Positions 54,966 through 62,813 of a stretch of 64,000 bases of DNA are shown here, one piece after another. Both the position numbers and the translations under genes were made by a program. The notes under the pieces are model-generated. The model did not search any database and had not been told where the DNA came from. It saw nothing but the letters and a program-made list of their open reading frames with translations. The stretch covers positions 62,001 to 126,000 of the forward strand of contig JAGAIM010000004.1 in the NCBI GenBank assembly GCA_017626555.1. Reading direction: 5' to 3'. Source of the DNA: Bacteroidales bacterium (GTDB lineage Bacteria; Bacteroidota; Bacteroidia; Bacteroidales; UBA932). How positions within the stretch are numbered: the stretch's first letter is position 1; every line of letters starts with the position of its first letter.

Positions 54966-56088
54966 TGTAATCAAATGTGCTGCAGTGGCTCTTCTTGCCG
55001 CAGCCTGCACGCCGACAGCCAAGGTGGACGGAACCATCGCCTCGGCTCCATCTTCGGAAGTGGTAATGAAACTTCTGAATGTAAACAGATATGAAGTGCT
55101 GGACACTGTAAATACAGATGCTTCAGGAAGATTTACATATAGGGTGAAAGTTGAAAAAGGTCAGCCTGAGTTTGTCTATGTGTATCATAATGACACGAGA
55201 GTGGCTTCGCTTCTTCTTGAAGCAGGTGACAAAGTGAATGTCGTAGCAGATACGTTGGGAAACTATAGCGTGGAGGGTTCGGCTGAGTCGGCAAGGCTGG
55301 CTCAGGTAGAAAAGGAATATTCAGCAGCACAGGCCAGGCTTCAGGCTATAGCGGATCAGGTCGCAGATGCCGAAGGCGAAGAGGCTGCATCCTTAAGACA
55401 GCAACTTGGAAAGGAATATGTCGATTATTACAGGAAATGTGTAAGATATATCCTCGAGAACAGCAGATCCCTCACAGTCGTACCTGTCCTTTACCAGAAT
55501 TTCGGTCCGGATCTTCCTGTATTCGCTCAGAGTACAGATGCTATCCATTTTGTGAGTGTGGCTGATTCTCTGGCACTTTCATACCCGCAGTCCAAGTATG
55601 TCAAGGCACTGAAGAAAGAGGCAGAAAGAAGATTCGGATATCTTGAACTTGAAGCAAAGATCAGGAATGCTGCGGAAATAGGCTATCCGGATGTAGTGCT
55701 TCCTGATGTAAATGCCGAGAAGATAAGACTCAGTGAAGTGGATGCAGAAGTTATAATGCTTTATTTCTGGAGTGCAACCGATGCGAACCAGAAAATGTTC
55801 AACCTTGATGTCCTTAAGTCTCTTTATGAAGATTATCACTCAAAAGGTTTTGAAATCTATCAGGTTGCGCTGGACCCAGACAAGACCGGTTGGGCTCAGG
55901 TAGTAAAACAGCAGAATCTTCCTTGGATCAATGTGTGTGACGGTCTTGGAGCCTCTTCGCCGTACGTTACTACATACAACATACCGGCTCTCCCTGCAAC
56001 ATACATCATTGCTGATGGAGAACTTGTTGATGGCCAGGTTGTTGATGAGAAATCGCTGAGGAGACTTCTTGACAGACTTCTAAAATAG
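54949..56088 (+). CDS. lipoprotein with DUF4369-like and cysteine-less thioredoxin-fold domains
   Basis: A 379-residue envelope lipoprotein with lipobox C20 (LAAAC). An N-terminal DUF4369-like beta domain (ASGRFTYRVKVEKGQPEFVYVY) and a helical linker (about 105-180) precede a thioredoxin-like C-terminal domain. In the TlpA/ResA family the strand is followed by W-C-x-x-C; here it reads LYFWSATDANQKM, with no cysteines. The cis-Pro region is TTYNIPALPATYII. It therefore cannot do disulfide exchange and may be a binding or chaperone form. It overlaps the HIT gene by 17 nt and tsaB (opposite strand) by 9 nt. Confidence 0.85.
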   Translation: MSRFSNVIKCAAVALLAAACTPTAKVDGTIASAPSSEVVMKLLNVNRYEVLDTVNTDASGRFTYRVKVEKGQPEFVYVYHNDTRVASLLLEAGDKVNVVADTLGNYSVEGSAESARLAQVEKEYSAAQARLQAIADQVADAEGEEAASLRQQLGKEYVDYYRKCVRYILENSRSLTVVPVLYQNFGPDLPVFAQSTDAIHFVSVADSLALSYPQSKYVKALKKEAERRFGYLELEAKIRNAAEIGYPDVVLPDVNAEKIRLSEVDAEVIMLYFWSATDANQKMFNLDVLKSLYEDYHSKGFEIYQVALDPDKTGWAQVVKQQNLPWINVCDGLGASSPYVTTYNIPALPATYIIADGELVDGQVVDEKSLRRLLDRLLK

Positions 56089-56778
56089 TTTCTTCTTGCT
56101 CACTGTAGCAACGAATTCCTTGAGATAGAACGGTTCGAAGTATGCGACATCTTCGAATCGTTTTTCTTTATATGCATTCAGTGCAGGAGAGAGCATAGAG
56201 GATGCCTTCGGATGACACTGGTGGAAATATGCGTTAGGATGCTTGATCACATCTGCGCATTTCCCGGCACCGTCGCCGATGAAAAGGCAGGGTCCCTGCT
56301 CCAGGTATGCGGCAAAACTTTCTTCACTGACAATGACCGGCGTGGTTTCAGTCAATTGCCGGCCTTCGGAAGTGAATACCGCTGTATAGACTTCCATACG
56401 GCGTGCATCTATCATAGGGATGATGAATTCCAGATCCTCCTTGCGGCAGGGAACATCCTCGCAGGCAGCCTGTGCTGCGAGTGTGTCAAGGGTGCCTGCT
56501 GCAAGCAGTGGCTTTCCTGATCCGAAGCATAAACCTTTGGCTGTAGAGACTCCGACACGCAGACCTGTATAGGATCCGGGTCCCTTGCTGACACATATCG
56601 CATCACAATCATCAAGCGATAATCCGCATTCGGAAAGCATCTCCCGGATGAAGACTGCTGTCAGGGAAGCGTGCGCCTTTGGCGCTGAACTTTCGCGATA
56701 TGATATGATGGCTCCGTTTTCAACCAGGGCTGTGGAGCATAATGCTGTTGAAGTTTCTATCAGTATGATCCTTTCCAT
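56080..56778 (-). CDS. tsaB: tRNA threonylcarbamoyladenosine biosynthesis protein TsaB
   Basis: A 232-residue ASKHA-fold partner of TsaD, needed for t6A37 modification of ANN-decoding tRNAs. ILIETSTALCSTAL opens the fold, followed by HASLTAVFIREML and the signature GPGSYTGLRVGVSTAKGL. The catalytic partner genes tsaD, tsaC and tsaE are not in the window. It lies 21 nt after cvpA and overlaps the convergent lipoprotein gene by 9 nt. Confidence 0.95.
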   Translation of the reverse strand: MERIILIETSTALCSTALVENGAIISYRESSAPKAHASLTAVFIREMLSECGLSLDDCDAICVSKGPGSYTGLRVGVSTAKGLCFGSGKPLLAAGTLDTLAAQAACEDVPCRKEDLEFIIPMIDARRMEVYTAVFTSEGRQLTETTPVIVSEESFAAYLEQGPCLFIGDGAGKCADVIKHPNAYFHQCHPKASSMLSPALNAYKEKRFEDVAYFEPFYLKEFVATVSKKKLF

Positions 56779-56799
56779 TTGGATGCTTGTGTTAGTTGC

Positions 56800-57297
56800 T
56801 TATTTGTTCCAGGAGATAAGTTCCTTAAGATATGGGAAAACTGTGTATGCCAGATCTTTCAGAGGCGGGAACAGAACGGATTGGTTCAGTGTGTCTTCGC
56901 TTACTAAGCCGAATGTGTTGTTGAGTGAACAGAATGCCATTATGGCGAGCCCTACGACAAGCCCGGCTTTCAGCAGCGAGAATGCCACGCCCAGAAGTCT
57001 GTTTAGCCAGCCCAGCATAACAAGTTTGAATGTCCCTTCTATGAGTCTGCCCAGAACTGTCAGTCCTGCAATCACGGCAATCAGTATCAAGGCAAATGAT
57101 ATGAGTTTCATAATCTGTTCTGACCCCTGGATATATTGGGCCAGCCATACGCTCACCGAAGATGAAAATCTGAAGGACAGCCATACTCCGAGGATAATGG
57201 ATATTATGGCGATGACCTGTGAAATGAATCCCTTGCGGAATCCCTGGATCAGAGCCGGTATGAAACAGATCAAAAGAATAATATCCACTATATTCAT
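56800..57297 (-). CDS. cvpA: CvpA family membrane protein
   Basis: A 165-residue inner-membrane protein with four hydrophobic segments. The family start IVDIILLICFIPALIQGFRKGF is clear, and GVAFSLLKAGLVVGLAIM is the third or fourth helix. CvpA proteins affect envelope stress and secretion in other bacteria by an unknown mechanism. It is first in an operon with tsaB and is divergent from ileS. Confidence 0.9.
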   Translation of the reverse strand: MNIVDIILLICFIPALIQGFRKGFISQVIAIISIILGVWLSFRFSSSVSVWLAQYIQGSEQIMKLISFALILIAVIAGLTVLGRLIEGTFKLVMLGWLNRLLGVAFSLLKAGLVVGLAIMAFCSLNNTFGLVSEDTLNQSVLFPPLKDLAYTVFPYLKELISWNK

Positions 57298-57314
57298 AAT
57301 TGCTTTAAAATAAC

Positions 57315-57322
57315 TATATTTG
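57315..57322 (+). promoter_or_regulatory. Bacteroidota -7 box (TATATTTG) for ileS
   Basis: The octamer is 56 bp upstream of the ileS ATG. The implied leader of about 50 nt contains a short CGGG/CCCG hairpin but nothing like a T-box. Confidence 0.55.
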
Positions 57323-57353
57323 CAGATTGAAAAATCGGGACTGAACCCGAGTG

Positions 57354-57361
57354 CAAAAATA
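57354..57361 (-). promoter_or_regulatory. Bacteroidota -7 box (TATTTTTG) for cvpA-tsaB
   Basis: The minus-strand box lies downstream of the ileS box, so the divergent transcripts would overlap by about 20 nt. Confidence 0.45.
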
Positions 57362-57378
57362 GATAATAAATTTTATTT

Positions 57379-60300
57379 ATGAAATTTAACGAATATAAAG
57401 GTCTTGACCTTGTCGCTGTCGGCAATGAGGTGCTGGACAGATGGAGAAAGAACCACGCGTTCGAAAAATCACTTGAATTGAGAGAGGGTGCCCCTGAGTT
57501 CATTTTCTTCGAGGGACCACCTTCGGCCAATGGTATGCCGGGCATCCACCACGTGATGGCCCGTTCCATCAAGGATGCCATCTGCCGCTACAAGACCCAG
57601 AGCGGTTACAAGGTGAACCGTCGTGCGGGATGGGATACACACGGCCTTCCGGTGGAACTTGGTGTCGAGAAGATGCTCGGTATCACTAAGGAGGATATAG
57701 GTACAAAGATTTCGGTAGAAGAATATAATGATGCCTGCCGAAAGGAAGTGATGAAATACACTGCCGAATGGGTCAATATGACCGAAAGAGTAGGGTATTG
57801 GGTGGATATGAACGATCCATATATCACATACGACAATCGTTATATCGAGACACTCTGGTATCTCCTCAAGAAGATATATGACAAGGGACTTCTCTATAAA
57901 GGCAAGTCCATACAGCCATATTCCCCTGCTGCGGGAACAGGTCTGAGTACTCACGAACTCAATCAGCCGGGCTGCTACCGTGACGTGAAGGATACCACTG
58001 CTGTGGCTCAGTTCGCCGTGATCCGTGATGAGAAGTCGGAGTTCCTCTTCAGTGAGGAAGTTCCTGCATATATCCTTGCCTGGACCACCACACCTTGGAC
58101 CCTGCCTTCCAATACCGCACTCTGCGTAGGCCCTAACATTGATTATGTACGCGTTCTTTCGTTCAACCCATATACAGGCCAGCCAGCCCTCTATGTGGTG
58201 GCGCAGGCTCTTGTGAATGCTCACTTCAGTCCTAAGGCTGCCGAGATCGCTCTGGATGACTATAAGCCGGGCGACAAACTTGTTCCTTTCAAGGTGCTTG
58301 ACGGCACTCTCAAGGGCACAGATCTCGTGGGTATAAGTTATGAACAACTCATCCCTTGGTTCAATCCAGGCGAGGGCGCTTTCAGAGTCATCCCTGGTGA
58401 TTATGTGACTACGGAAGACGGTACCGGTATCGTTCATATCGCTCCTACATTCGGTGCTGATGACGCGAAAGTGGCTCGTCTCGCGGGAGTTCCCGGTCTT
58501 CAGGTAATCGACCGCAACGGTGATCTTCAGGCACAGGTCGATCTTCGTGGCCGTTTCTTCCGTGTGGAAGACCTTGATCCGGAATATGCCGCTGCCAATA
58601 TGTCTGCCGATTATGCAGAGTGGGCAGGACGTTATGTGAAGAACGCATACGATGCCGACCTCCCTGCTGATGCTCCTACTCTTGATGTTGACATCTGCGT
58701 GATGCTCAAGCAGCAGAACAAGGCTTTCCGCATCGAGAAACATACGCATAACTATCCTCACTGCTGGCGTACGGACAAGCCGGTGCTCTACTATCCTCTC
58801 AACTCTTGGTTCATCAAGACCACAGCAGTGCGCGAGAGAATGATGGAACTTAATGAGGATATCCTCTGGAAGCCGGAATCAACAGGAACAGGCCGTTTCG
58901 GAAAATGGCTCGAGAATATCCAGGACTGGAACCTTTCGAGAAGCCGTTACTGGGGTACTCCACTCCCTATATGGCAGACAGAAGACGGCAAGGAAGCCAA
59001 GTGCATAGGCTCTATCAAGGAACTTTATGCAGAGATTGACAAGGCTGTTGCTGCCGGATTTATGACAGAGAATCCTTTCGCGGCAAAGGGCTTCGATCCT
59101 GAGGATATGTCGAAGGAGAATTATGACAAGATAGATATTCACCGTCCATACGTGGACAATATCTTCCTTGTTTCAGACAGCGGAAAGAAGATGGTACGTG
59201 AACTTGATCTCATTGACGTATGGTTCGACTCAGGTGCGATGCCGTACGCTCAGGAAGGCCTCCGCAACCTTGGCTCCGAGAAGTTCGGCATCACTGCCGA
59301 CTTCATAGCAGAGGGTGTGGATCAGACCCGCGGATGGTTCTATACCCTTCACGCAATCAATACTATGGTGAGCGACAAGTGCGCTTTCAAGAGAGTTATC
59401 TCGAATGGATTGGTGCTGGATAAGGACGGTAACAAGATGAGTAAGCGTCTCGGAAATGCTGTGGATCCTTTCTGGGCTCTTGATACATACGGCGCTGATG
59501 CCCTCAGATGGTATATGCTCACCAATGCACAGCCTTGGGATAATCTGCGTTTCGATGTGACAGGTGTAGATGAGGTACGCCGCAAATTCTTCGGAACACT
59601 CTACAATACATACTCATTTTTCGCTCTTTATGCCAATATCGACGGCTTCGATCCTGCTTCTGCTCCTGTTCCGATGAACGAGCGTCCAGAGATTGACAGA
59701 TGGGTGATCTCCCTGCTCAACTCTCTTGTAAAGGATGTTGTGGCAGCATACGAAGACTATGATATAACAACAGCAGGTCGTTTGATCCAGGATTTCGTTT
59801 GTGATCACGTCAGCAACTGGTACGTCCGTCTCGGAAGAAAGAGATTCTGGGGAGGCACGATGGATACAGACAAATTGTCTGCTTACCAGACCCTTTATCA
59901 GGTTCTCGTGGCAGTAGCGAAACTCGCCGCTCCTATCGCTCCTTTCTTTATGGACCGACTTTATCTTGACCTTGTGGAAGGAGAGGAGTCCGTACATTAT
60001 GTAGCGATGCCGGAGTATGATGAGACTGTCGTGGATAAGGATCTTGAGGAGCGTATGGCGCTCTCTCAGAGGGCTACCTCAATGGTACTTGCACTTCGTC
60101 GCAAGGCCGAAATTAATGTCCGTAAGCCACTCTCAAAAATAATCATACCTGTTCTTGATGCACGTGTGAAAGAGCAGTTGGAACAGATCAAGACGCTGAT
60201 CCTCAACGAAGTGAATGTCAAGGAAGCAGAGTTCATATCAGACACTGCAGGTCTTATCACCAAGAAGATTAAGCCTAATTTCAAGACCCTTGGCAAGATC

Positions 60301-60810
60301 TATGGCAAGCAGATGAAGGAGATTGCCGCTGCATTCGGTACCCTTTCGCAGGAAGTGATCAATGCAATCCAGGCATCTGAGGCTTCTGGCACAGGATATG
60401 TTTTGAATCTTCCGTCGGGAGATGTCACTCTTAACAAGGGTGATTATGAGATCTCATCCGAGGATATGCCGGGCTGGCTTGTAGCAACAGAAGGAGCGAT
60501 GACAATCGCTCTTGATATAACAGTTACTGAAGAATTGAAGCAGGAGGGCGTTGCGCGCGAACTTATCAATCGCATCCAGAATCTCAGAAAGAGCAGCGGA
60601 TTTGATGTGACCGACAAGGTTGATGTGACGATCTATGCAGACGGAGAGGATGGTGCAGAAATATCGGCATCCCTTGCTAACTTTAGTGAATATGTTGCAG
60701 CACAGACACTTGCGCTTTCTGTTAAGGCGGCTGCACTCGAAGATGCAGGTGATGCGCCGGAGGTGGAATGGAATGATGGAAACATCCGCATTTCCGTTGC
60801 TAGAAGATAG
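57379..60810 (+). CDS. ileS: isoleucyl-tRNA synthetase (type 2, with GIHH active-site signature)
   Basis: A 1143-residue class I synthetase charging tRNA-Ile. The length and the C-terminal domain without zinc-finger cysteines fit the eukaryote-like IleRS2 group. The signature that is normally HxGH reads GIHH (residues 55-58, in NGMPGIHHVMAR), so the first and third positions are exchanged. The KMSKS loop is KMSKR (686-690). The editing domain contains LAWTTTPWTLPSNTA and GTGIVHIAPTFGADD. GxHH in IleRS2 has been linked to hyper-resistance to mupirocin. Confidence 0.96.
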   Translation: MKFNEYKGLDLVAVGNEVLDRWRKNHAFEKSLELREGAPEFIFFEGPPSANGMPGIHHVMARSIKDAICRYKTQSGYKVNRRAGWDTHGLPVELGVEKMLGITKEDIGTKISVEEYNDACRKEVMKYTAEWVNMTERVGYWVDMNDPYITYDNRYIETLWYLLKKIYDKGLLYKGKSIQPYSPAAGTGLSTHELNQPGCYRDVKDTTAVAQFAVIRDEKSEFLFSEEVPAYILAWTTTPWTLPSNTALCVGPNIDYVRVLSFNPYTGQPALYVVAQALVNAHFSPKAAEIALDDYKPGDKLVPFKVLDGTLKGTDLVGISYEQLIPWFNPGEGAFRVIPGDYVTTEDGTGIVHIAPTFGADDAKVARLAGVPGLQVIDRNGDLQAQVDLRGRFFRVEDLDPEYAAANMSADYAEWAGRYVKNAYDADLPADAPTLDVDICVMLKQQNKAFRIEKHTHNYPHCWRTDKPVLYYPLNSWFIKTTAVRERMMELNEDILWKPESTGTGRFGKWLENIQDWNLSRSRYWGTPLPIWQTEDGKEAKCIGSIKELYAEIDKAVAAGFMTENPFAAKGFDPEDMSKENYDKIDIHRPYVDNIFLVSDSGKKMVRELDLIDVWFDSGAMPYAQEGLRNLGSEKFGITADFIAEGVDQTRGWFYTLHAINTMVSDKCAFKRVISNGLVLDKDGNKMSKRLGNAVDPFWALDTYGADALRWYMLTNAQPWDNLRFDVTGVDEVRRKFFGTLYNTYSFFALYANIDGFDPASAPVPMNERPEIDRWVISLLNSLVKDVVAAYEDYDITTAGRLIQDFVCDHVSNWYVRLGRKRFWGGTMDTDKLSAYQTLYQVLVAVAKLAAPIAPFFMDRLYLDLVEGEESVHYVAMPEYDETVVDKDLEERMALSQRATSMVLALRRKAEINVRKPLSKIIIPVLDARVKEQLEQIKTLILNEVNVKEAEFISDTAGLITKKIKPNFKTLGKIYGKQMKEIAAAFGTLSQEVINAIQASEASGTGYVLNLPSGDVTLNKGDYEISSEDMPGWLVATEGAMTIALDITVTEELKQEGVARELINRIQNLRKSSGFDVTDKVDVTIYADGEDGAEISASLANFSEYVAAQTLALSVKAAALEDAGDAPEVEWNDGNIRISVARR

Positions 60811-60846
60811 ACTTTTGAAATATTAACTAATAAAACAGATAACACT

Positions 60847-61257
60847 ATGGCAGAAGAAATCAAGAACACCCCAGAGATGAAGGTTCGTTATAGTGACGAG
60901 GAACTCCAGGAGTTCAAGGCCATTATTCTCGAGATGCTGGAAAAAGCAAAGAAGGAGTACAAGACACTCCGTGATATCGTGACACACGATTCCAGCAATG
61001 ATATTGAGGATACCTCTCCTACGTTCAAGGTGATGGAAGAAGGTGCTATGACTTTATCAAAGGAGGAGGCAGGAGCATTGGCTCAGCGTCAGTACAAGTT
61101 CATTCAGAATCTCGAGGCTGCGCTCATCAGAATAGAGAACAAGACATACGGAGTATGCCGTATGACCGGCAAACTCATCCCTAAGGAGAGACTTCGCCTT
61201 GTTCCTCACGCAACCCTTACCGTCGAGGCTAAGGAAATGATGAACAAGAACAAGTAG
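60847..61257 (+). CDS. DksA/TraR-family protein lacking the zinc-finger cysteines
   Basis: A 136-residue protein of the RNA-polymerase secondary-channel family. A helical coiled-coil region (about 15-95) with the tip around THDSSNDIEDTSP is followed by YGVCRMTGKLIPKERLRLVPHATL, the DksA C-terminal pattern. Only one of the four zinc cysteines remains (the C in GVCRMTG). Related Bacteroidota proteins share this zinc-free form. It may modulate transcription initiation with ppGpp. lspA follows after 3 nt. Confidence 0.92.
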   Translation: MAEEIKNTPEMKVRYSDEELQEFKAIILEMLEKAKKEYKTLRDIVTHDSSNDIEDTSPTFKVMEEGAMTLSKEEAGALAQRQYKFIQNLEAALIRIENKTYGVCRMTGKLIPKERLRLVPHATLTVEAKEMMNKNK

Positions 61258-61260
61258 TTT

Positions 61261-61860
61261 ATGAAGTTGTCTAAAGGCAGAAGACTGTTCATATTGGGAG
61301 CAATCCTTGTCGTCATTGACCAGATCATCAAGGTTCTGGTCAAGACGAATATGGATCTGGGAGAGACTATTGATGTAATCGGGGACTGGTTCAAACTCCA
61401 TTTTGTCCTCAATAAAGGTATGGCCTTCGGTATGGCTTTCGGAGGACTTTGGGGCAAGATCCTCCTGTCTGTCTTCCGCATCGTACTGTTTGTCGTACTT
61501 TTCCGCTGGATCGGCAGACTTTCGCAGAGGCAGGACACTCCTACAGGTGTTCTGGTGGGTCTTACAATGATTACTGCCGGAGCGTTAGGAAATATAATCG
61601 ACTGCTTCTTTTATGGCCTTATATGGCCTGAAACTGTAACTCCTGGCGCACCGTTCGCATTTATGTTCGGAATGGTTGTGGATATGTTCTATTTCCCACT
61701 TTTTGACTATCAGTTACCGTGGATGGACTACCCGCGTACCTTCTTTGGCGCGGTCTTTAACTTCGCAGATAGTTGCGTTACCTGCGGTGCTATCTATCTT
61801 CTTCTCTTCCAATATAAATATTTTGCAAAGGAAGAGGAAAAAATGAAGGAAATGAAATAA
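61261..61860 (+). CDS. lspA: lipoprotein signal peptidase II
   Basis: A 199-residue inner-membrane aspartyl protease that removes signal peptides of lipoproteins such as the SusD, SusE and amylase products here. Four helices are visible. The motif NKGMAFGMAFG and the two catalytic aspartates in GNIIDCFFYG and FNFADSCVTCG are conserved. It is longer than the E. coli enzyme because of an extra loop (PETVTPGAPFAFMFGMVVDM), common in Bacteroidota. Confidence 0.96.
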   Translation: MKLSKGRRLFILGAILVVIDQIIKVLVKTNMDLGETIDVIGDWFKLHFVLNKGMAFGMAFGGLWGKILLSVFRIVLFVVLFRWIGRLSQRQDTPTGVLVGLTMITAGALGNIIDCFFYGLIWPETVTPGAPFAFMFGMVVDMFYFPLFDYQLPWMDYPRTFFGAVFNFADSCVTCGAIYLLLFQYKYFAKEEEKMKEMK

Positions 61861-61864
61861 AATA

Positions 61865-61895
61865 TTTGCAGTTTTCGAAAATATTTGTATCTTTG
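61865..61895 (+). promoter_or_regulatory. promoter of tRNA-Ser (TTTG-N19-TATCTTTG)
   Basis: TTTG at 61865-61868 and TATCTTTG at 61888-61895 are separated by exactly 19 bp, the best match to the Bacteroidota consensus in the window. Predicted start is near 61903, 20 nt before the tRNA. Confidence 0.8.
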
Positions 61896-61922
61896 CATTC
61901 CCTTACAAAAGGGAATCATATT

Positions 61923-62007
61923 GGAGAGTTGGCAGAGTGGTCGAATGCGGCGGTCTTGAAAACCGTTGATCTTAACGGGTCCGGGGGTTCGAATCCCTCA
62001 CTCTCCG
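61923..62007 (+). tRNA. tRNA-Ser (anticodon UGA)
   Basis: An 85-nt tRNA with acceptor arms GGAGAGT/ACTCTCC, anticodon stem CGGTC..CG with loop CTTGAAA (anticodon TGA), a long variable arm (TTGATCTTAACGGGT) typical of Ser, and T loop GGTTCGAATCC. The 3' CCA is not encoded. A strong terminator follows directly. Confidence 0.95.
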
Positions 62008-62010
62008 CAG

Positions 62011-62050
62011 AAAAAAAGAGATATTCAATTTGAATATCTCTTTTTTTTTT
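62011..62050 (+). terminator. intrinsic terminator of tRNA-Ser
   Basis: An 18-bp inverted repeat (62011-62028 with 62030-62047) rich in A and T, ending in a run of ten T residues. Confidence 0.9.
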
Positions 62051-62057
62051 ATCTTTG
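62050..62057 (+). promoter_or_regulatory. Bacteroidota -7 box (TATCTTTG) for the DUF3791/DUF3990 cassette
   Basis: The octamer directly follows the tRNA terminator, with TTTG 17 bp upstream inside that terminator. Transcription would begin at about 62064, at the start of the hairpin at 62060-62100. Confidence 0.55.
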
Positions 62058-62059
62058 CT

Positions 62060-62100
62060 AAGTTTGCGAGTATATTATTTGATGATATACTCGCAAACTT
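62060..62100 (+). promoter_or_regulatory. 16-bp hairpin in the cassette leader
   Basis: 62060-62075 and 62085-62100 are exact reverse complements with a 9-nt loop, ending 9 nt before the ATG at 62110. There is no T run, so it is not a plain terminator; it may be an operator or an RNA structure controlling translation. Confidence 0.6.
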
Positions 62101-62109
62101 TCTATTTTG

Positions 62110-62331
62110 ATGGATACAAATTTAGAGATAGGTTATTTCATTTCCTTCTGTATAGAGCAGTACAAGAGTGAAAAAGGAATCAGCGGTGGTGAGGCAATGG
62201 CTTTATTGTCAGAGTTCGGAGTTCTGAAATATTTGGCAGAGCATTGGGAAATATTGCATACGCAGAGTCGTCAGTGGATTATCGAAGACATCGATGAATT
62301 TATAAGAGTGAGAAAAGGGGAAGAAGTATGA
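62110..62331 (+). CDS. DUF3791 family small protein (cassette gene 1)
   Basis: A 73-residue protein matching the DUF3791 pattern: FISFCIEQYKSEKGISGGEAM, then LLSEFGVLKYLAEHWEILHTQS and WIIEDIDEFIRVRKGE. The family is small, helical and often found beside DUF3990 genes in gut bacteria. A role as antitoxin or partner is inferred only from that association. Its stop overlaps the next start as ATGA. The frame could begin at TTG 62107, but ATG 62110 is natural. Confidence 0.85.
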   Translation: MDTNLEIGYFISFCIEQYKSEKGISGGEAMALLSEFGVLKYLAEHWEILHTQSRQWIIEDIDEFIRVRKGEEV

Positions 62332-62813
62332 AAATCTATCACGGAAGTATAGACAAGGTTGAGACTCCGGAGATTCGAGAGTCAAACCGAACGCTTGACT
62401 ATGGCCGAGGTTTCTATACCACTACTTCATACGAACAGGCAGAGTCTTGGGTAAGACGTAGGATGGGTGAGAAGAGGGTTACACTCGGTTATATCTCTGT
62501 ATATGAGTTTGATGAGATGGCACTACAGAATCTGAACGTTCTCGTTTTTGATTCTCCATCAGATGAGTGGGTGGAGTTCGTAATGAAGAATCGTACTCAA
62601 AAGGGTTATCTTCATAAATATGACCTCGTATATGGACAGGTAGCCAATGATAAAGTGTATGCTGCATTTGCTTTGTACGAAGGCGGTTTGCTGGATAAGA
62701 AAACATTGATTTCTGAATTGAAGGCCTATACGCTGGTGGATCAGTATTTGTTCCACACATCAGAGTCTCTTCAGTATATAAAGTTTGTTGAAGCGAAGGA
62801 GGTGATATTATGA
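62328..62813 (+). CDS. DUF3990 family protein, ADP-ribosyltransferase-like (cassette gene 2)
   Basis: A 161-residue protein with the DUF3990 signature: KIYHGSIDKVETPEI, then LDYGRGFYTTTSYEQAESWV. The YHGS start followed by GFYxTTxxxQA resembles ADP-ribosyltransferase-fold enzymes, to whose clan I recall this family being assigned; catalysis here is unproven. No signal peptide or membrane segment is present. It overlaps both neighbours by 4 nt (ATGA), which keeps the three products in fixed ratio, as in toxin-antitoxin operons. Confidence 0.85.
   Translation: MKIYHGSIDKVETPEIRESNRTLDYGRGFYTTTSYEQAESWVRRRMGEKRVTLGYISVYEFDEMALQNLNVLVFDSPSDEWVEFVMKNRTQKGYLHKYDLVYGQVANDKVYAAFALYEGGLLDKKTLISELKAYTLVDQYLFHTSESLQYIKFVEAKEVIL
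62796..62806 (+). promoter_or_regulatory. perfect Shine-Dalgarno (AAGGAGGTGAT) before cassette gene 3
   Basis: Eleven bases complementary to the usual 16S rRNA 3' end, with AGGAGG 7 nt before ATG 62810. No other gene in the window has such a site, which suggests an origin outside the Bacteroidota. Confidence 0.75.

Noticed and set aside
57323-57378. possible T-box or amino-acid riboswitch before ileS
   Set aside because: The leader is only about 50 nt with one tiny hairpin and lacks specifier and antiterminator elements.
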